Origin: JAFGVL01 sp031553685
Lineage (GTDB): Bacteria > Bacteroidota > Bacteroidia > Bacteroidales > Paludibacteraceae
Assembly: GCA_031553685.1 (NCBI GenBank)
Contig: JAVBLE010000057.1
Span: 1 to 26,953 of the forward strand
Length of the DNA stretch: 26,953 nucleotides
Reading direction: 5' to 3'
The translations under genes and the position numbers were made by a program. The notes under the pieces were generated by a model, which had not been told where the DNA came from, made no database searches, and was given only the letters and a program-made list of their open reading frames with translations. Numbering within the stretch: position 1 is the first letter of the stretch; each line of letters opens with the position of its first letter. Below are positions 15,911 to 23,459 of this stretch, piece by piece.

Positions 15911-17476
15911 CTATTTTTTCAATATTTCCATTACCTTCTCCGCACAAATCTCTCCATCCATAGCCGATGAGGTAATCCCGCCAGCATAGCCGGCTCCTTC
16001 GCCACAAGGAAATAACCCTTGTATTTCGATATGTTCAAATGTATCTATATTTCGAGGAATACGAATAGGCGACGAGGAACGCGATTCCACACCAACCACC
16101 ACTGCTTCGTTAGTTACAAAGCCCTTCATCTTACGGTCGAAATGGCGGAATCCTTCCTGCAATCGTTTGCCAATAATTTCGGGCAGCCAAAAATGAAGTG
16201 GCGACGAAATAATACCCGGCAAGTACGAACACTCGGGCAAATCGGGCGAAAGTTTGCCCTGCACAAAATCGCGCAATCGTTGTGCCGGAGCCATTTGACC
16301 CTGTCCGCCGTTGTTGTTGGCAGCAAGCTGTTCTATATATTGTTGGAAATGTAAGCCTGCCAAAGCACCCTGTTTCTTAAAGTCTTCGGGCAAATCTTCG
16401 AGGCGGATTTCGACCACAATACCCGAATTGGCATAAGGCGAATTGCGCTTGGAAGCCGACATGCCATTGACAACCAACTCACCTTTGTTTGTCGAAGCCG
16501 GCACAATATGTCCGCCCGGACACATGCAAAACGAATACACGCCTCGTCCGTCCACTTGGGTAACCAGATTATAGCTTGCAGCCGGAAGGTATTCTCCCCA
16601 CTCTTTGCAATGATATTGTATGCTGTCAATCAGCCCTTGCGGATGTTCCACACGCACGCCCATAGCAAAGCCTTTGGCTTCGAGCGCAATATCTTTCCGA
16701 TGCAATAATTCGTAAATATCATGTGCCGAATGTCCGGTAGCAAGGATTACAGTGTCCGATTTCAGTTCTTCATTTCCATTGATTATGATGCCTTTTATTT
16801 GGTTTTGTTCAATAATAAAGTCCGTTGCTTTTGCTTCGAAACGAACCTCACCACCACAATCAATAATCGTTTTCCGTATATTCTTAATCACTTCGGGCAG
16901 GCGGTCTGTACCAATATGTGGATGTGCCTCGTAAAGCACTTCTTCCTGCGCACCGTGATAATGAAAAATATCGAGAATGCGCTGAATATTGCCTTTCTTT
17001 TTGGAACGGGTGTACAGTTTTCCATCAGAGAAAGTACCTGCACCGCCTTCGCCAAAGCAATAGTTTGATTCTTCGTTCAAGGCAGCATTCCGATTTAACT
17101 GGGCAATATCTTTTTTGCGCTCGCTCACCTCTTTACCGCGTTCAAGCACGATGGGACGGAAGCCCAACTCAATCAACCGAAGTGCAGCAAACAATCCCGC
17201 CGGACCTGCTCCAACAATAATGACAGATTCCTTGTTTGACACATCATGATACTGAAAATAATCAGGTTTATTGATTATCGGTTGTTCATCCACAAACGCA
17301 CGAACGGATAAATTTACTTTCGGAAAATGTGAACGCGCATCAATATTTTTGCGCTCAACGCGAATGCCTTTAATGCGCTTGCCTTCAATATCCAGTTTAT
17401 TGGCAACAACCGATTTCAGTTTTGCTTCGATGGCTGCCTGTTCGGGTGTGAGTATGAGTTGTAGGGTGTGTTGCAT
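15911..17476 (-). CDS. FAD-dependent dehydrogenase (COG2509 family)
   Basis: This 521-residue cytoplasmic flavoprotein is predicted to be a NAD(P)/FAD-dependent oxidoreductase of the conserved family of unknown substrate (COG2509). It has an N-terminal ferredoxin-like domain (about 1-75), the dinucleotide motif VIIVGAGPAGLFAALRL (85-101), CFGEGGAGTFSDGKLYTR, VILATGHSAHDIYELL, FCMCPGGHIVPAST, and a second FAD contact PCGEGAGYAGGITSSAMDG near the end. The start at 17476 (MQHTLQLIL) is preferred. An upstream in-frame ATG at 17524 would place 16 Cys-rich residues inside the terminator-like hairpin at 17493-17526. It heads a tight three-gene cluster with the 68-residue gene and hflX. I see no TAnnTTTG promoter just upstream, so transcription may read in from the DUF349 gene. 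Confidence 0.9.
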   Translation of the reverse strand: MQHTLQLILTPEQAAIEAKLKSVVANKLDIEGKRIKGIRVERKNIDARSHFPKVNLSVRAFVDEQPIINKPDYFQYHDVSNKESVIIVGAGPAGLFAALRLIELGFRPIVLERGKEVSERKKDIAQLNRNAALNEESNYCFGEGGAGTFSDGKLYTRSKKKGNIQRILDIFHYHGAQEEVLYEAHPHIGTDRLPEVIKNIRKTIIDCGGEVRFEAKATDFIIEQNQIKGIIINGNEELKSDTVILATGHSAHDIYELLHRKDIALEAKGFAMGVRVEHPQGLIDSIQYHCKEWGEYLPAASYNLVTQVDGRGVYSFCMCPGGHIVPASTNKGELVVNGMSASKRNSPYANSGIVVEIRLEDLPEDFKKQGALAGLHFQQYIEQLAANNNGGQGQMAPAQRLRDFVQGKLSPDLPECSYLPGIISSPLHFWLPEIIGKRLQEGFRHFDRKMKGFVTNEAVVVGVESRSSSPIRIPRNIDTFEHIEIQGLFPCGEGAGYAGGITSSAMDGEICAEKVMEILKK

Positions 17477-17492
17477 GTTTTGTTTTGATAAA

Positions 17493-17526
17493 AAATGGAA
17501 GCAACAAGATTTCGTTACTTCCATTT
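17493..17526 (-). terminator. Terminator or attenuator hairpin ahead of the FAD dehydrogenase gene
   Basis: The arms AAATGGAAG (17493-17501) and CTTCCATTT (17518-17526) enclose a 16-base loop. On the minus strand the stem is followed by TTTTTTATC. It ends only 17 bases before the next start codon, so it may terminate the DUF349 transcript or attenuate read-through into the downstream genes. Confidence 0.55.
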
Positions 17527-17544
17527 ATAAAACTATTGATTTTG

Positions 17545-17646
17545 GCGATGTCTCCACTGCGCTCCTCATGCTTCGTCGCTTCGGTCGACATGACGGGCTT
17601 TTTTACATATAAAACTTCGTCATGTCGAGCGTAGTCGAGACATCGC
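17545..17646. repeat. Palindromic dispersed-type repeat between the DUF349 and FAD genes
   Basis: GCGATGTCT at 17545-17553 pairs with AGACATCGC at 17638-17646, and TCGACATGACG at 17585-17595 pairs with CGTCATGTCGA at 17618-17628. The right arm is a compact 29-base version. The left arm holds about 20 extra bases (CTCATGCTTCGTCGCTTCGG) between the paired parts. I recall this GATGTCTCGACTACGCTCGACATGACG-type sequence as recurring in Bacteroidota intergenic regions. In this window it occurs once. Confidence 0.75.
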
Positions 17647-17671
17647 ACGAAACGAAAGATATTTTGGAAGA

Positions 17672-19966
17672 TTACTCCAATTGTTTCTCAATCAATTGAA
17701 TTTTCTTTAAAAGCAATGTGCGATCCGCTTTCAGTTTATCAATATTGAATTGCATTTCGGCAAGCATTGGGTTGGCTGTTTTCGAGTTGCCTTGCGTAAA
17801 GAAACCGATGTTGTTTTCGCTCGTTTGAATTTCATTACCTAGTTTTTCGTACACGCGCAAAAGCTTTTCGCGCTCTTTGAACAGTTGGTTTTTATCTTTC
17901 GAAGCAATGTTTTCTATATTTGCTGAAAAATTACTTAAATGACGGTTTTTGGCTTCCACATGCAATGCGTCAAATTGCTTGTCGCAAGCAGCACGGAAGC
18001 GTTTGAAAGTCTTTTCTTTCTCTTTGAACGGAACAAATCCCACTGCGTTGTACTCGGCAATCCATGCTTTGAGCTGGGCAACGGCTTCGGTTTGATTAGC
18101 TTCTGTCGGTTCGAAAGTTTCGATTTTCTCGATAACTTCGATTTTCTTTGCCAAATTTTCTTTTTCTTCGGCGCGGATAGAGGCAAACGCCTTATCTTTT
18201 TGCTCAAAGAAATAGTCGCAAGCAGCAATGAATTGTTTCCAAACAGCGTCCGAATACTTGCGCGACACCGCTCCGATTTCTTTCCATTCGCGTTGCGCAT
18301 CAATAATCTTTTGTGTGGCTTCTTTCCATTCGGTGCTTTCTTTCAGGTTTTCGACACGCGAAACCAACGATTTTTTGCGCTCCAAATTTTTGTCCAGCTC
18401 GCCTTTTATTTCTTTGAAGAATTCATTTTTCTTCTCAAAGAAATTATCACAAGCCGCACGGAAACGCTCATACACCGTAATGTTCATTTTGCGCGAAGCA
18501 AAACCGATACCTTTCCACTCTTGCTGCCAACCGATTACTTCCTGCGTTTTTTCTTCCCAGTCTTTGAAAGTTTTAAGTGTTTCGAAATCAATCTCTTCTA
18601 CCAACTTACAAAGGCGTTCTTTCAGTTCCAAGTTGCCGGACTCTTGTCCTTTTATATTTTCAAAAAATTCCTGATGCTTTTTGTTGATTACGCCCGAAGC
18701 CTCTTTGAAGTTTGCCCACAATTCTTCGCGCAAGTCTTTGGCAACCGGACCTATTTGCGCCCACTCCTCGTGCAACTGTTGCAAGCGGCGGAATGCGCCT
18801 ACCACATTGCCTTCCACTTCGTGCGCCAAGTTTTTGGCAGAATCCAAAAGAGAAGTTTTCTTCTCCAGGTTTTTCTTGAAATCATAGTCGCGCAACTCGT
18901 TGTTTATCTTCAACAGGTCGTAGAAATTCTCTACATATAAATTGTATGTTTTGAACAAGTGCGCCGAAACGGTTGGCGGCACAGGTCCTATTTCGCGCCA
19001 CTCTTGTTGCAGTTGGCGGAAAGCGGCAATGTTTTCGTGTATCGTATCGGGACTGGCAACAAATTCTTTCAGTTTTTCGATGATTGCCTCGCGTTTCGCT
19101 TGGTTCTTTAATTTTTCGGCTTCCACTTCCGCGTTGGCTTTGTCGCGCTTCTCGCGATAGTCGGCAATCAAGGCTTTGAGTTCGGTTTCGTACACATCCT
19201 CTTCGGCAGCTTCCTCTGTTTGTGCAACAGGCTCTTCGCCTTCGGTAGCCGCTAACTTGGCTTGGCTGGCTGCTTCTTTTTCTTGCCGTTGTTTTTTGTA
19301 AAAAGCCTGTTTGATGGCGTCAATTTCGGCTTTTTGGTTTTTATTATCATTGTTTTCAACTACTTCTTTGAGTTTTGCCACCAACTCGGCACGCGACAAA
19401 GCTGCCAACAACTGCAAAGGCGATTCCACCGCTTCTTCCTCACTACCGGCAACTTCCAGCTCTGTAGTTTCGGGCGCAGTCTCGGCGATTTCTTCAGTTG
19501 CTGCGATTACTTCCTCTTGTACTTCCAGTTCCGGTTGCACAACAGGTTGTTCTTCAACAGGAACTTCCTCCTCTTGAGCTACTACCTCTGTTTGCTCATC
19601 AGCAATTGGTTCTTCTTGCGCTTCGGGTTCGGGAGTTGGTTCGACTTGCTCGGCAACAGGTTCTTCTGCTTCTTGGGCAATTACTTCTTCCGGTTGTTCG
19701 TCGGCAATCGGTTCTTCTTTTACCTCTTCGGCAGGCGCCGGAGTTTCTTCCTCTTGGCTAACTTCTTCCAGTTGCTTGTCGGCAACGGGTGTTTCTTCTT
19801 TTTTCTCTTCCGCAATAGGTTGTTCGGCTGCGGGTGCCGCTTGGTCTGCAACTTCTTCTGAAGTTTGGGTTTCAACTGCTGTTGTTTCCTCAACCGAAGT
19901 GTTTTGTTCTTCGTTGATAGCCGATTGTTCGTCGGCAGAGACCTTGTTTTGATCAAGTGAGTCCAT
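17672..19966 (-). CDS. DUF349-repeat coiled-coil protein with acidic N-terminus
   Basis: This 764-residue protein has residues 1-185 rich in Glu/Ala/Pro/Val with an imperfect repeated phrase (EEPIADEQPEEV at 84-95, EEPIADEQTEVV at 118-129, EETPVADKQLEEV at 57-69). A charged helical linker follows. Then come five DUF349 units (about 295-680), each marked by a W-x2-IG-like signature: EWREIGPVP (322), EWAQIGPVA (401), EWKGIGFAS (483), EWKEIGAVS (560), YNAVGFVP (639). A C-terminal coiled coil closes it (690-764). There is no signal peptide, so it is cytoplasmic. DUF349 proteins are common in Bacteroidota and their role is not established. ATG at 19966 is chosen; a TTG two codons earlier is possible. 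The -7 element at 19995-20002 fits this start. Family call is firm, function unknown. Confidence 0.92.
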   Translation of the reverse strand: MDSLDQNKVSADEQSAINEEQNTSVEETTAVETQTSEEVADQAAPAAEQPIAEEKKEETPVADKQLEEVSQEEETPAPAEEVKEEPIADEQPEEVIAQEAEEPVAEQVEPTPEPEAQEEPIADEQTEVVAQEEEVPVEEQPVVQPELEVQEEVIAATEEIAETAPETTELEVAGSEEEAVESPLQLLAALSRAELVAKLKEVVENNDNKNQKAEIDAIKQAFYKKQRQEKEAASQAKLAATEGEEPVAQTEEAAEEDVYETELKALIADYREKRDKANAEVEAEKLKNQAKREAIIEKLKEFVASPDTIHENIAAFRQLQQEWREIGPVPPTVSAHLFKTYNLYVENFYDLLKINNELRDYDFKKNLEKKTSLLDSAKNLAHEVEGNVVGAFRRLQQLHEEWAQIGPVAKDLREELWANFKEASGVINKKHQEFFENIKGQESGNLELKERLCKLVEEIDFETLKTFKDWEEKTQEVIGWQQEWKGIGFASRKMNITVYERFRAACDNFFEKKNEFFKEIKGELDKNLERKKSLVSRVENLKESTEWKEATQKIIDAQREWKEIGAVSRKYSDAVWKQFIAACDYFFEQKDKAFASIRAEEKENLAKKIEVIEKIETFEPTEANQTEAVAQLKAWIAEYNAVGFVPFKEKEKTFKRFRAACDKQFDALHVEAKNRHLSNFSANIENIASKDKNQLFKEREKLLRVYEKLGNEIQTSENNIGFFTQGNSKTANPMLAEMQFNIDKLKADRTLLLKKIQLIEKQLE

Positions 19967-19994
19967 ATTCAATTTATTTTTTAGTGATAAACTG

Positions 19995-20002
19995 CAAATA
20001 TA
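19995..20002 (-). promoter_or_regulatory. -7 element upstream of the DUF349 gene
   Basis: The minus strand reads TATATTTG, an exact TAnnTTTG match, 28 bases before the chosen ATG. I found no good TTTG at the expected -33 distance, so this is a half-supported promoter. Confidence 0.4.
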
Positions 20003-20140
20003 ATATTTTTTAAGATAATAACCATTCTGATGATTATGATGGAAGATTTATAATAGGTATTTACCATATAGATACCCTTAGTTTTTCTCCCATAGGTGGT
20101 TGAGGATCTCGAATCCCTATGTGCCTATTTGGATAAAGTG

Positions 20141-20893
20141 TTAAAATTTAGAATAAAACATAGCTACGGCATTTGAAAGGTTTTTTACCCCCAACTTCTT
20201 TTCTATGTTTGAGCGGTGTTGCTTTACTGTATAAAAACTTAGTTTGAGGTCTTCGGCAATTTTTGTGGCGTTGTTGCCGCGCATGATCATCAGCAAAATT
20301 TCTTCTTCGCGCCGCGTAAGTTGTTCGGGGAAATGAGGAGATATTTTCTTTTTCTTGAGATCATAGATGTAATATTGATCTTTATTATTTTGAGTAAAAA
20401 CCACATTCCCAATCTTCTGACTGGGCGAATAACTTACCACACAAATAGCCATCCATATATTATTGTCTGCCGTGAGGCAAAGCGGTGATAGTTTATGATT
20501 GACCATTACTTTCGTCCCGTTTTGATGCTGCAGATGAAAATCGTACGAGATGCAATAATTATCCCTGCCATCATCAGGCGAATTGTAAAACAAGTCCCAA
20601 CCAAACCGGTTTATATCCAAAATCATTTCCAAATCGTTAGCCGGTATTACTTTTTCGTAAAAATCATATCCCATTTTCGTTACCTCTTCTTGTGTGTATC
20701 CACATAAAAACAAGGGATGCGACGATACATAAAAAAACTCTTGGCGGGCATAATCAATAATATAAATGCTTTGGTTGCACATGCGTGAAAGCGCCTCTGT
20801 AGATGTTTTAAGAATTTCTACTCTTTCGTACTCCTTTGCGGATAAGGATAATGGGCGTATAGCCGAAAACAGTTCTTGTTTAATATTTTTCAT
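20141..20893 (-). CDS. LuxR-type transcriptional regulator with PAS-like sensor region
   Basis: This 250-residue soluble DNA-binding protein has a C-terminal LuxR/GerE helix-turn-helix (about 192-250): LTRREEEILLMIMRGNNATK followed by IAEDLKLSFYTVKQHRSNIE and KKLGVKNLSNAVAMF. The Thr-Val-Lys-x-His recognition helix is intact. The N-terminal part (about 35-150) has the layout of a PAS fold (IYIIDYARQEFFYVSSHPLFLCGY then a VIPAND..EM segment and a strand pair around NYCISYDFHL), suggesting an internal or small-molecule cue rather than a phosphoreceiver. No receiver Asp pocket is seen. It is divergent from the T9SS gene array at 21009 onward with only 115 bases between the starts, so it may control that array or itself. 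The target is inferred from position only. Confidence 0.85.
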   Translation of the reverse strand: MKNIKQELFSAIRPLSLSAKEYERVEILKTSTEALSRMCNQSIYIIDYARQEFFYVSSHPLFLCGYTQEEVTKMGYDFYEKVIPANDLEMILDINRFGWDLFYNSPDDGRDNYCISYDFHLQHQNGTKVMVNHKLSPLCLTADNNIWMAICVVSYSPSQKIGNVVFTQNNKDQYYIYDLKKKKISPHFPEQLTRREEEILLMIMRGNNATKIAEDLKLSFYTVKQHRSNIEKKLGVKNLSNAVAMFYSKF

Positions 20894-20925
20894 GGATTAA
20901 ATCAAAAAAACGCATAAAAATAAGA

Positions 20926-20933
20926 CAAAAGTA
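20926..20933 (-). promoter_or_regulatory. -7 element of the LuxR-type regulator
   Basis: The minus strand reads TACTTTTG, an exact TAnnTTTG match, 32 bases before the start codon. No clear TTTG lies at the -33 distance. Confidence 0.4.
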
Positions 20934-20939
20934 CTATTG

Positions 20940-20967
20940 TTTGGTAAAAATTCCGTATCTATTTTTG
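20940..20967 (+). promoter_or_regulatory. Promoter of the T9SS gene array
   Basis: TTTG (20940-20943) is followed after 16 bases by TATTTTTG (20960-20967). The -7 element is exact and the spacing short. It lies 41 bases before the start at 21009 and is back to back with the regulator's -7 element. Confidence 0.42.
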
Positions 20968-21008
20968 AAGCCAAAAAAAATTGTTTAACAAATTTAAAAA
21001 AAATCAAC

Positions 21009-21644
21009 ATGAAAAAGAAAATTACACTTATCACACTTGCCCTTGTGGGCGCATGGGCAGCAGCGTTTGCCAATCAGGAATCCCTTTATGGAACTTGGAC
21101 ATACCAAAGTGGCCCTCTTACAGATACACATACTGTTTCGGCAGATGAAGTAGTTTGGCAAGTAACAATAGGAGGAACAACAATAGGCTATATGACTATA
21201 ACGGGCTTAACATGGACAGCAGTAAATAATAGCGATGCAACAACTATGGGAGATTATCCATCGGGATATTCCATTGAGGGCACTATAACTTCTGTGTCGG
21301 GGGATATGCTTTCCGGCTTTTCGGTAGGTGAGGTTCACACTGTTTCGTTATTTATTAATAGCAACAATACACAAGTTTTCAATGGTGTTTATATTTACAG
21401 CAATGGTGGTACTACCTCAATTAAAAAAACTTTCGGGGCAGATATTATGGTTCGTACCGAAGGCAGGAGTATCATTGTAGAAAATGCCACAGAGTCGGTA
21501 TCAGTCTATGATATTTCGGGGCATTGTGTAGCCCGTAGAGCCGCGGCGCGCCACGGCTCTACCACCGAACCCATTGCCGTGCCACAAGCCGGTGTGTATA
21601 TGGTGCGTGTGGGCAGCGAGGTACAAAAGGTAATGGTAAAATAA
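21009..21644 (+). CDS. Small T9SS-secreted surface protein (211 aa)
   Basis: The start at 21009 gives a clear signal peptide (MKKKITLITLALVGAWAAAFA, cleavage near 21). The frame is open further upstream but that part overlaps the promoter. The passenger (about 22-155) is rich in Thr, Ser, Gly and aromatic residues (YGTWTYQSGPLTDTHTVSAD, VWQVTIGGTTIGYMTITG) and looks like a single beta-rich domain, with a lipocalin/calycin-like feel but no family I can name. The last 55 or so residues are a T9SS type A sorting domain (VSVYDISGHCVA...AGVYMVRVGSEVQKVMVK), so it should pass through T9SS and be attached to or released from the surface. Its C-terminal 168 bases match those of the next two genes. 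It is the first gene of a plus-strand array. Function unknown. Confidence 0.8.
   Translation: MKKKITLITLALVGAWAAAFANQESLYGTWTYQSGPLTDTHTVSADEVVWQVTIGGTTIGYMTITGLTWTAVNNSDATTMGDYPSGYSIEGTITSVSGDMLSGFSVGEVHTVSLFINSNNTQVFNGVYIYSNGGTTSIKKTFGADIMVRTEGRSIIVENATESVSVYDISGHCVARRAAARHGSTTEPIAVPQAGVYMVRVGSEVQKVMVK
21535..21562. repeat. 28-bp near-perfect palindrome inside the T9SS domain, copy 1
   Basis: The arms GTAGAGCCG and CGGCTCTAC flank the self-complementary core GGCGCGCC, with one mismatched pair (C/A). It is in frame and encodes RRAAARHGSTT. It is much more GC-rich than its surroundings. Identical copies lie at 23242-23269 and 24895-24922. Confidence 0.95.
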
Positions 21645-21657
21645 ACATCTATTATTA

Positions 21658-21720
21658 ACCACATAGACACATAGATATTCACATGGAAAAGAATTATTTT
21701 GTGCGATGTGCCTATGTGGT
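21658..21720. repeat. Inverted repeat in array spacer, copy 1
   Basis: ACCACATAGACACATAG (21658-21674) pairs with CGATGTGCCTATGTGGT (21704-21720) around a loop of about 30 bases, with one internal mismatch that copy 2 lacks. An A/T-rich run follows. It could act as a weak terminator or processing hairpin between co-transcribed genes. Confidence 0.75.
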
Positions 21721-21752
21721 AAAATATTTTTAATTTTTAAATATTCAATTTT

Positions 21753-23351
21753 ATGAAAACAATTAAACAACTTTTTTTAGCAACAATATTATTTTGCAGT
21801 ACAAGTATTTTTGCTAATGATGCCACCACAGTCTATTCATGCGGATTTGAAGCTAACGAAGACCTCTCCGCATGGGATTTGACTAATGCAGCCGGCTATC
21901 TTGCCGTTGATCTCGGATATCAAGGATACAGGGATTATTTCTTTGTTGGCTCGGCTGCGGCTTACGAAGGACAAAAATCACTGTATGTAAGCAATGACAA
22001 CGGCATGGCTAACAACATAACCGCAACAAATAGATCAACAAATAATACAGGTTCGTCGGCAGATTTGAATATAACGCTTGCGCCGGGTAATTATACTATG
22101 GACTTTGCTTATAAAATGAAATCGCCACAACGCTTAGATATTATTATCAGTGATGACAGATTTAATTTTGACAGTTACACTGTTTTTCTACGAAACACCG
22201 CCTCTGCTGATACTTGGACGAATGGTCATATCGAATTTTCGGTTACAGAAACTACAAACTGGGTTGAGTTCTGGTATCAATACAATACAGCAAGTGGCGG
22301 CGAGGTAACCGAAGGGCTGGCTATCGACAATGTGGTTATCAAAAAACTTTCGGACTTTGTGATTGACGAAAACGGAACGCTGACCGGATACCTTGGCGTA
22401 GGGGGCAATATTACCATCCCCGAAGGGGTGAAGCGCATTGATGAAAATGCTTTTGACAACACTGCAAATCCAAACAGTGCGCTGATCACTTCCATTAGCC
22501 TGCCAAGCAGTTTGGAAACTATCGACCCGTTTGCATTTGATTGGTGTCCCTTGACTTCGTTTAGTATTGCTGCGGAAAACACAAATTTCATGGTAGAAAA
22601 CGGTATTTTGTACAATGCAGATAAAACAACAATTGTGCGTTATCCTATGCTCAAAACGGGAACTGCGTTCAGTATCCCTAACACGGTAAAAATTATTGGA
22701 CCGAGTGCGTTTTATGGGTGTGAGAATTTGATTTCTATTGTTATCCCTAACTCGGTAGAAACTATTCAGGAGTTTGCTTTTATGTTTTGTTACGGGTTGA
22801 TTTCAGTGGATATTCCTAATTCGGTAAAGACCATAGGTGAAGGTGCTTTTTATGATTGTTCTGATTTGCAAACAATTACCATCCCAAGTTCAATTGCCAC
22901 TATGGACGGAATTGTATTTTCAAACTGCATTGGTCTAAAAGACATGTATGTAAATTGGCAAGACCCTACCAATACATCTGAAATAATCCATACAGCTAAT
23001 CCTAGAATACCTATGGCTGTTTACGCAAATGCAACCCTGCATGTGCCTGCCGGTACGGTTAGCCTATACCAAACAGCTACTTACTGGAAAAATTTTGTAA
23101 CCATTACAGACGGTACAACTACCGGTATGATAGCTCCTCTTGCTTCCAAACCTGTTATTTATACACAAGGTGGAAATATAGTGGTAGAAAATGCTGAAGC
23201 ACCGGTATCGGTCTATGATATTTCGGGGCATTGCATCGCCCGTAGAGCCGCGGCGCGCCACGGCTCTACCACCGAACCCATCGCCGTGCCGCAAGCCGGT
23301 GTGTATATGGTGCGTGTGGGCAGCGAGGTACAAAAGGTAATGGTAAAATAA
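21753..23351 (+). CDS. T9SS-secreted BspA-like leucine-rich repeat protein (532 aa)
   Basis: The signal peptide is MKTIKQLFLATILFCSTSIFA (1-21). Residues about 27-200 form a beta-sandwich-like domain with the pattern of Bacteroidota carbohydrate-binding/choice-of-anchor modules (YSCGFEANEDLSAWDLTN, then EGQKSLYVSNDNG, then LAIDNVVIKKLSDF). From about 203 to 430 there are BspA/LRR_5 repeats of 22-24 residues (ITSISLPSSLETIDPFAF, ISIVIPNSVETIQEFAF, ISVDIPNSVKTIGEGAF, QTITIPSSIATM), closed by the usual cap VPAGTVSLYQTATYWKNF. The last 55 or so residues are the T9SS type A sorting domain, nearly identical to its neighbours. It is probably surface-displayed for binding to polymers or host and neighbour cells, as known for BspA-type LRR proteins; its ligand is unknown. 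It is transcribed with the flanking array genes. Confidence 0.9.
   Translation: MKTIKQLFLATILFCSTSIFANDATTVYSCGFEANEDLSAWDLTNAAGYLAVDLGYQGYRDYFFVGSAAAYEGQKSLYVSNDNGMANNITATNRSTNNTGSSADLNITLAPGNYTMDFAYKMKSPQRLDIIISDDRFNFDSYTVFLRNTASADTWTNGHIEFSVTETTNWVEFWYQYNTASGGEVTEGLAIDNVVIKKLSDFVIDENGTLTGYLGVGGNITIPEGVKRIDENAFDNTANPNSALITSISLPSSLETIDPFAFDWCPLTSFSIAAENTNFMVENGILYNADKTTIVRYPMLKTGTAFSIPNTVKIIGPSAFYGCENLISIVIPNSVETIQEFAFMFCYGLISVDIPNSVKTIGEGAFYDCSDLQTITIPSSIATMDGIVFSNCIGLKDMYVNWQDPTNTSEIIHTANPRIPMAVYANATLHVPAGTVSLYQTATYWKNFVTITDGTTTGMIAPLASKPVIYTQGGNIVVENAEAPVSVYDISGHCIARRAAARHGSTTEPIAVPQAGVYMVRVGSEVQKVMVK
23242..23269. repeat. 28-bp near-perfect palindrome inside the T9SS domain, copy 2
   Basis: It is identical in sequence and reading frame to the copy at 21535-21562. 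Confidence 0.95.
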
Positions 23352-23364
23352 ACATCTATTATTA

Positions 23365-23427
23365 ACCACATAGGCACATAGATATTCACATGGAAAAGAA
23401 TTATTGTGTGCGATGTGCCTATGTGGT
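23365..23427. repeat. Inverted repeat in array spacer, copy 2
   Basis: ACCACATAGGCACAT (23365-23379) pairs perfectly with ATGTGCCTATGTGGT (23413-23427), a 15-base stem with a loop of about 33 bases. It is the perfect version of the stem at 21658-21720. Confidence 0.8.
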
Positions 23428-23459
23428 AAAATATTTTTAATTTTTAAATATTCAATTTT

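Larger units (their letters stand above)
21477..21815 (+). repeat. Cassette block copy 1: T9SS domain, spacer and signal peptide
   Basis: This 339-base block covers the 168-base T9SS-domain coding end of the first array gene, the 108-base spacer and the first 63 bases (signal peptide) of the next gene. It aligns without gaps to 23184-23522 with only scattered substitutions. Homology stops abruptly where the unrelated passenger regions begin. Confidence 0.9.

Noticed and set aside
17397..17648. Minus-strand open frame (83 codons) covering the palindromic repeat
   Set aside because: Its sequence comes from the palindrome (CLDYARHDE...VMSTEATKHEE) and overlaps the FAD gene start. I recall such translations as common false genes in Bacteroidota.
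17939..18940. Plus-strand open frame of 333 codons, rich in Phe and Leu
   Set aside because: It is the reverse shadow of the Lys/Glu-rich DUF349 coding region (AAG/GAA codons read as Leu/Phe), with no promoter or real membrane topology.
19967..19972. TTG start two codons before the DUF349 ATG
   Set aside because: It is possible but adds only two residues; ATG at 19966 is the ordinary choice.
20055..20075. Short inverted repeat GGTAT/ATACC downstream of the LuxR-type gene
   Set aside because: The arms are only 5 bases with an 11-base loop in AT-rich DNA and no T tract, too weak to call a terminator.
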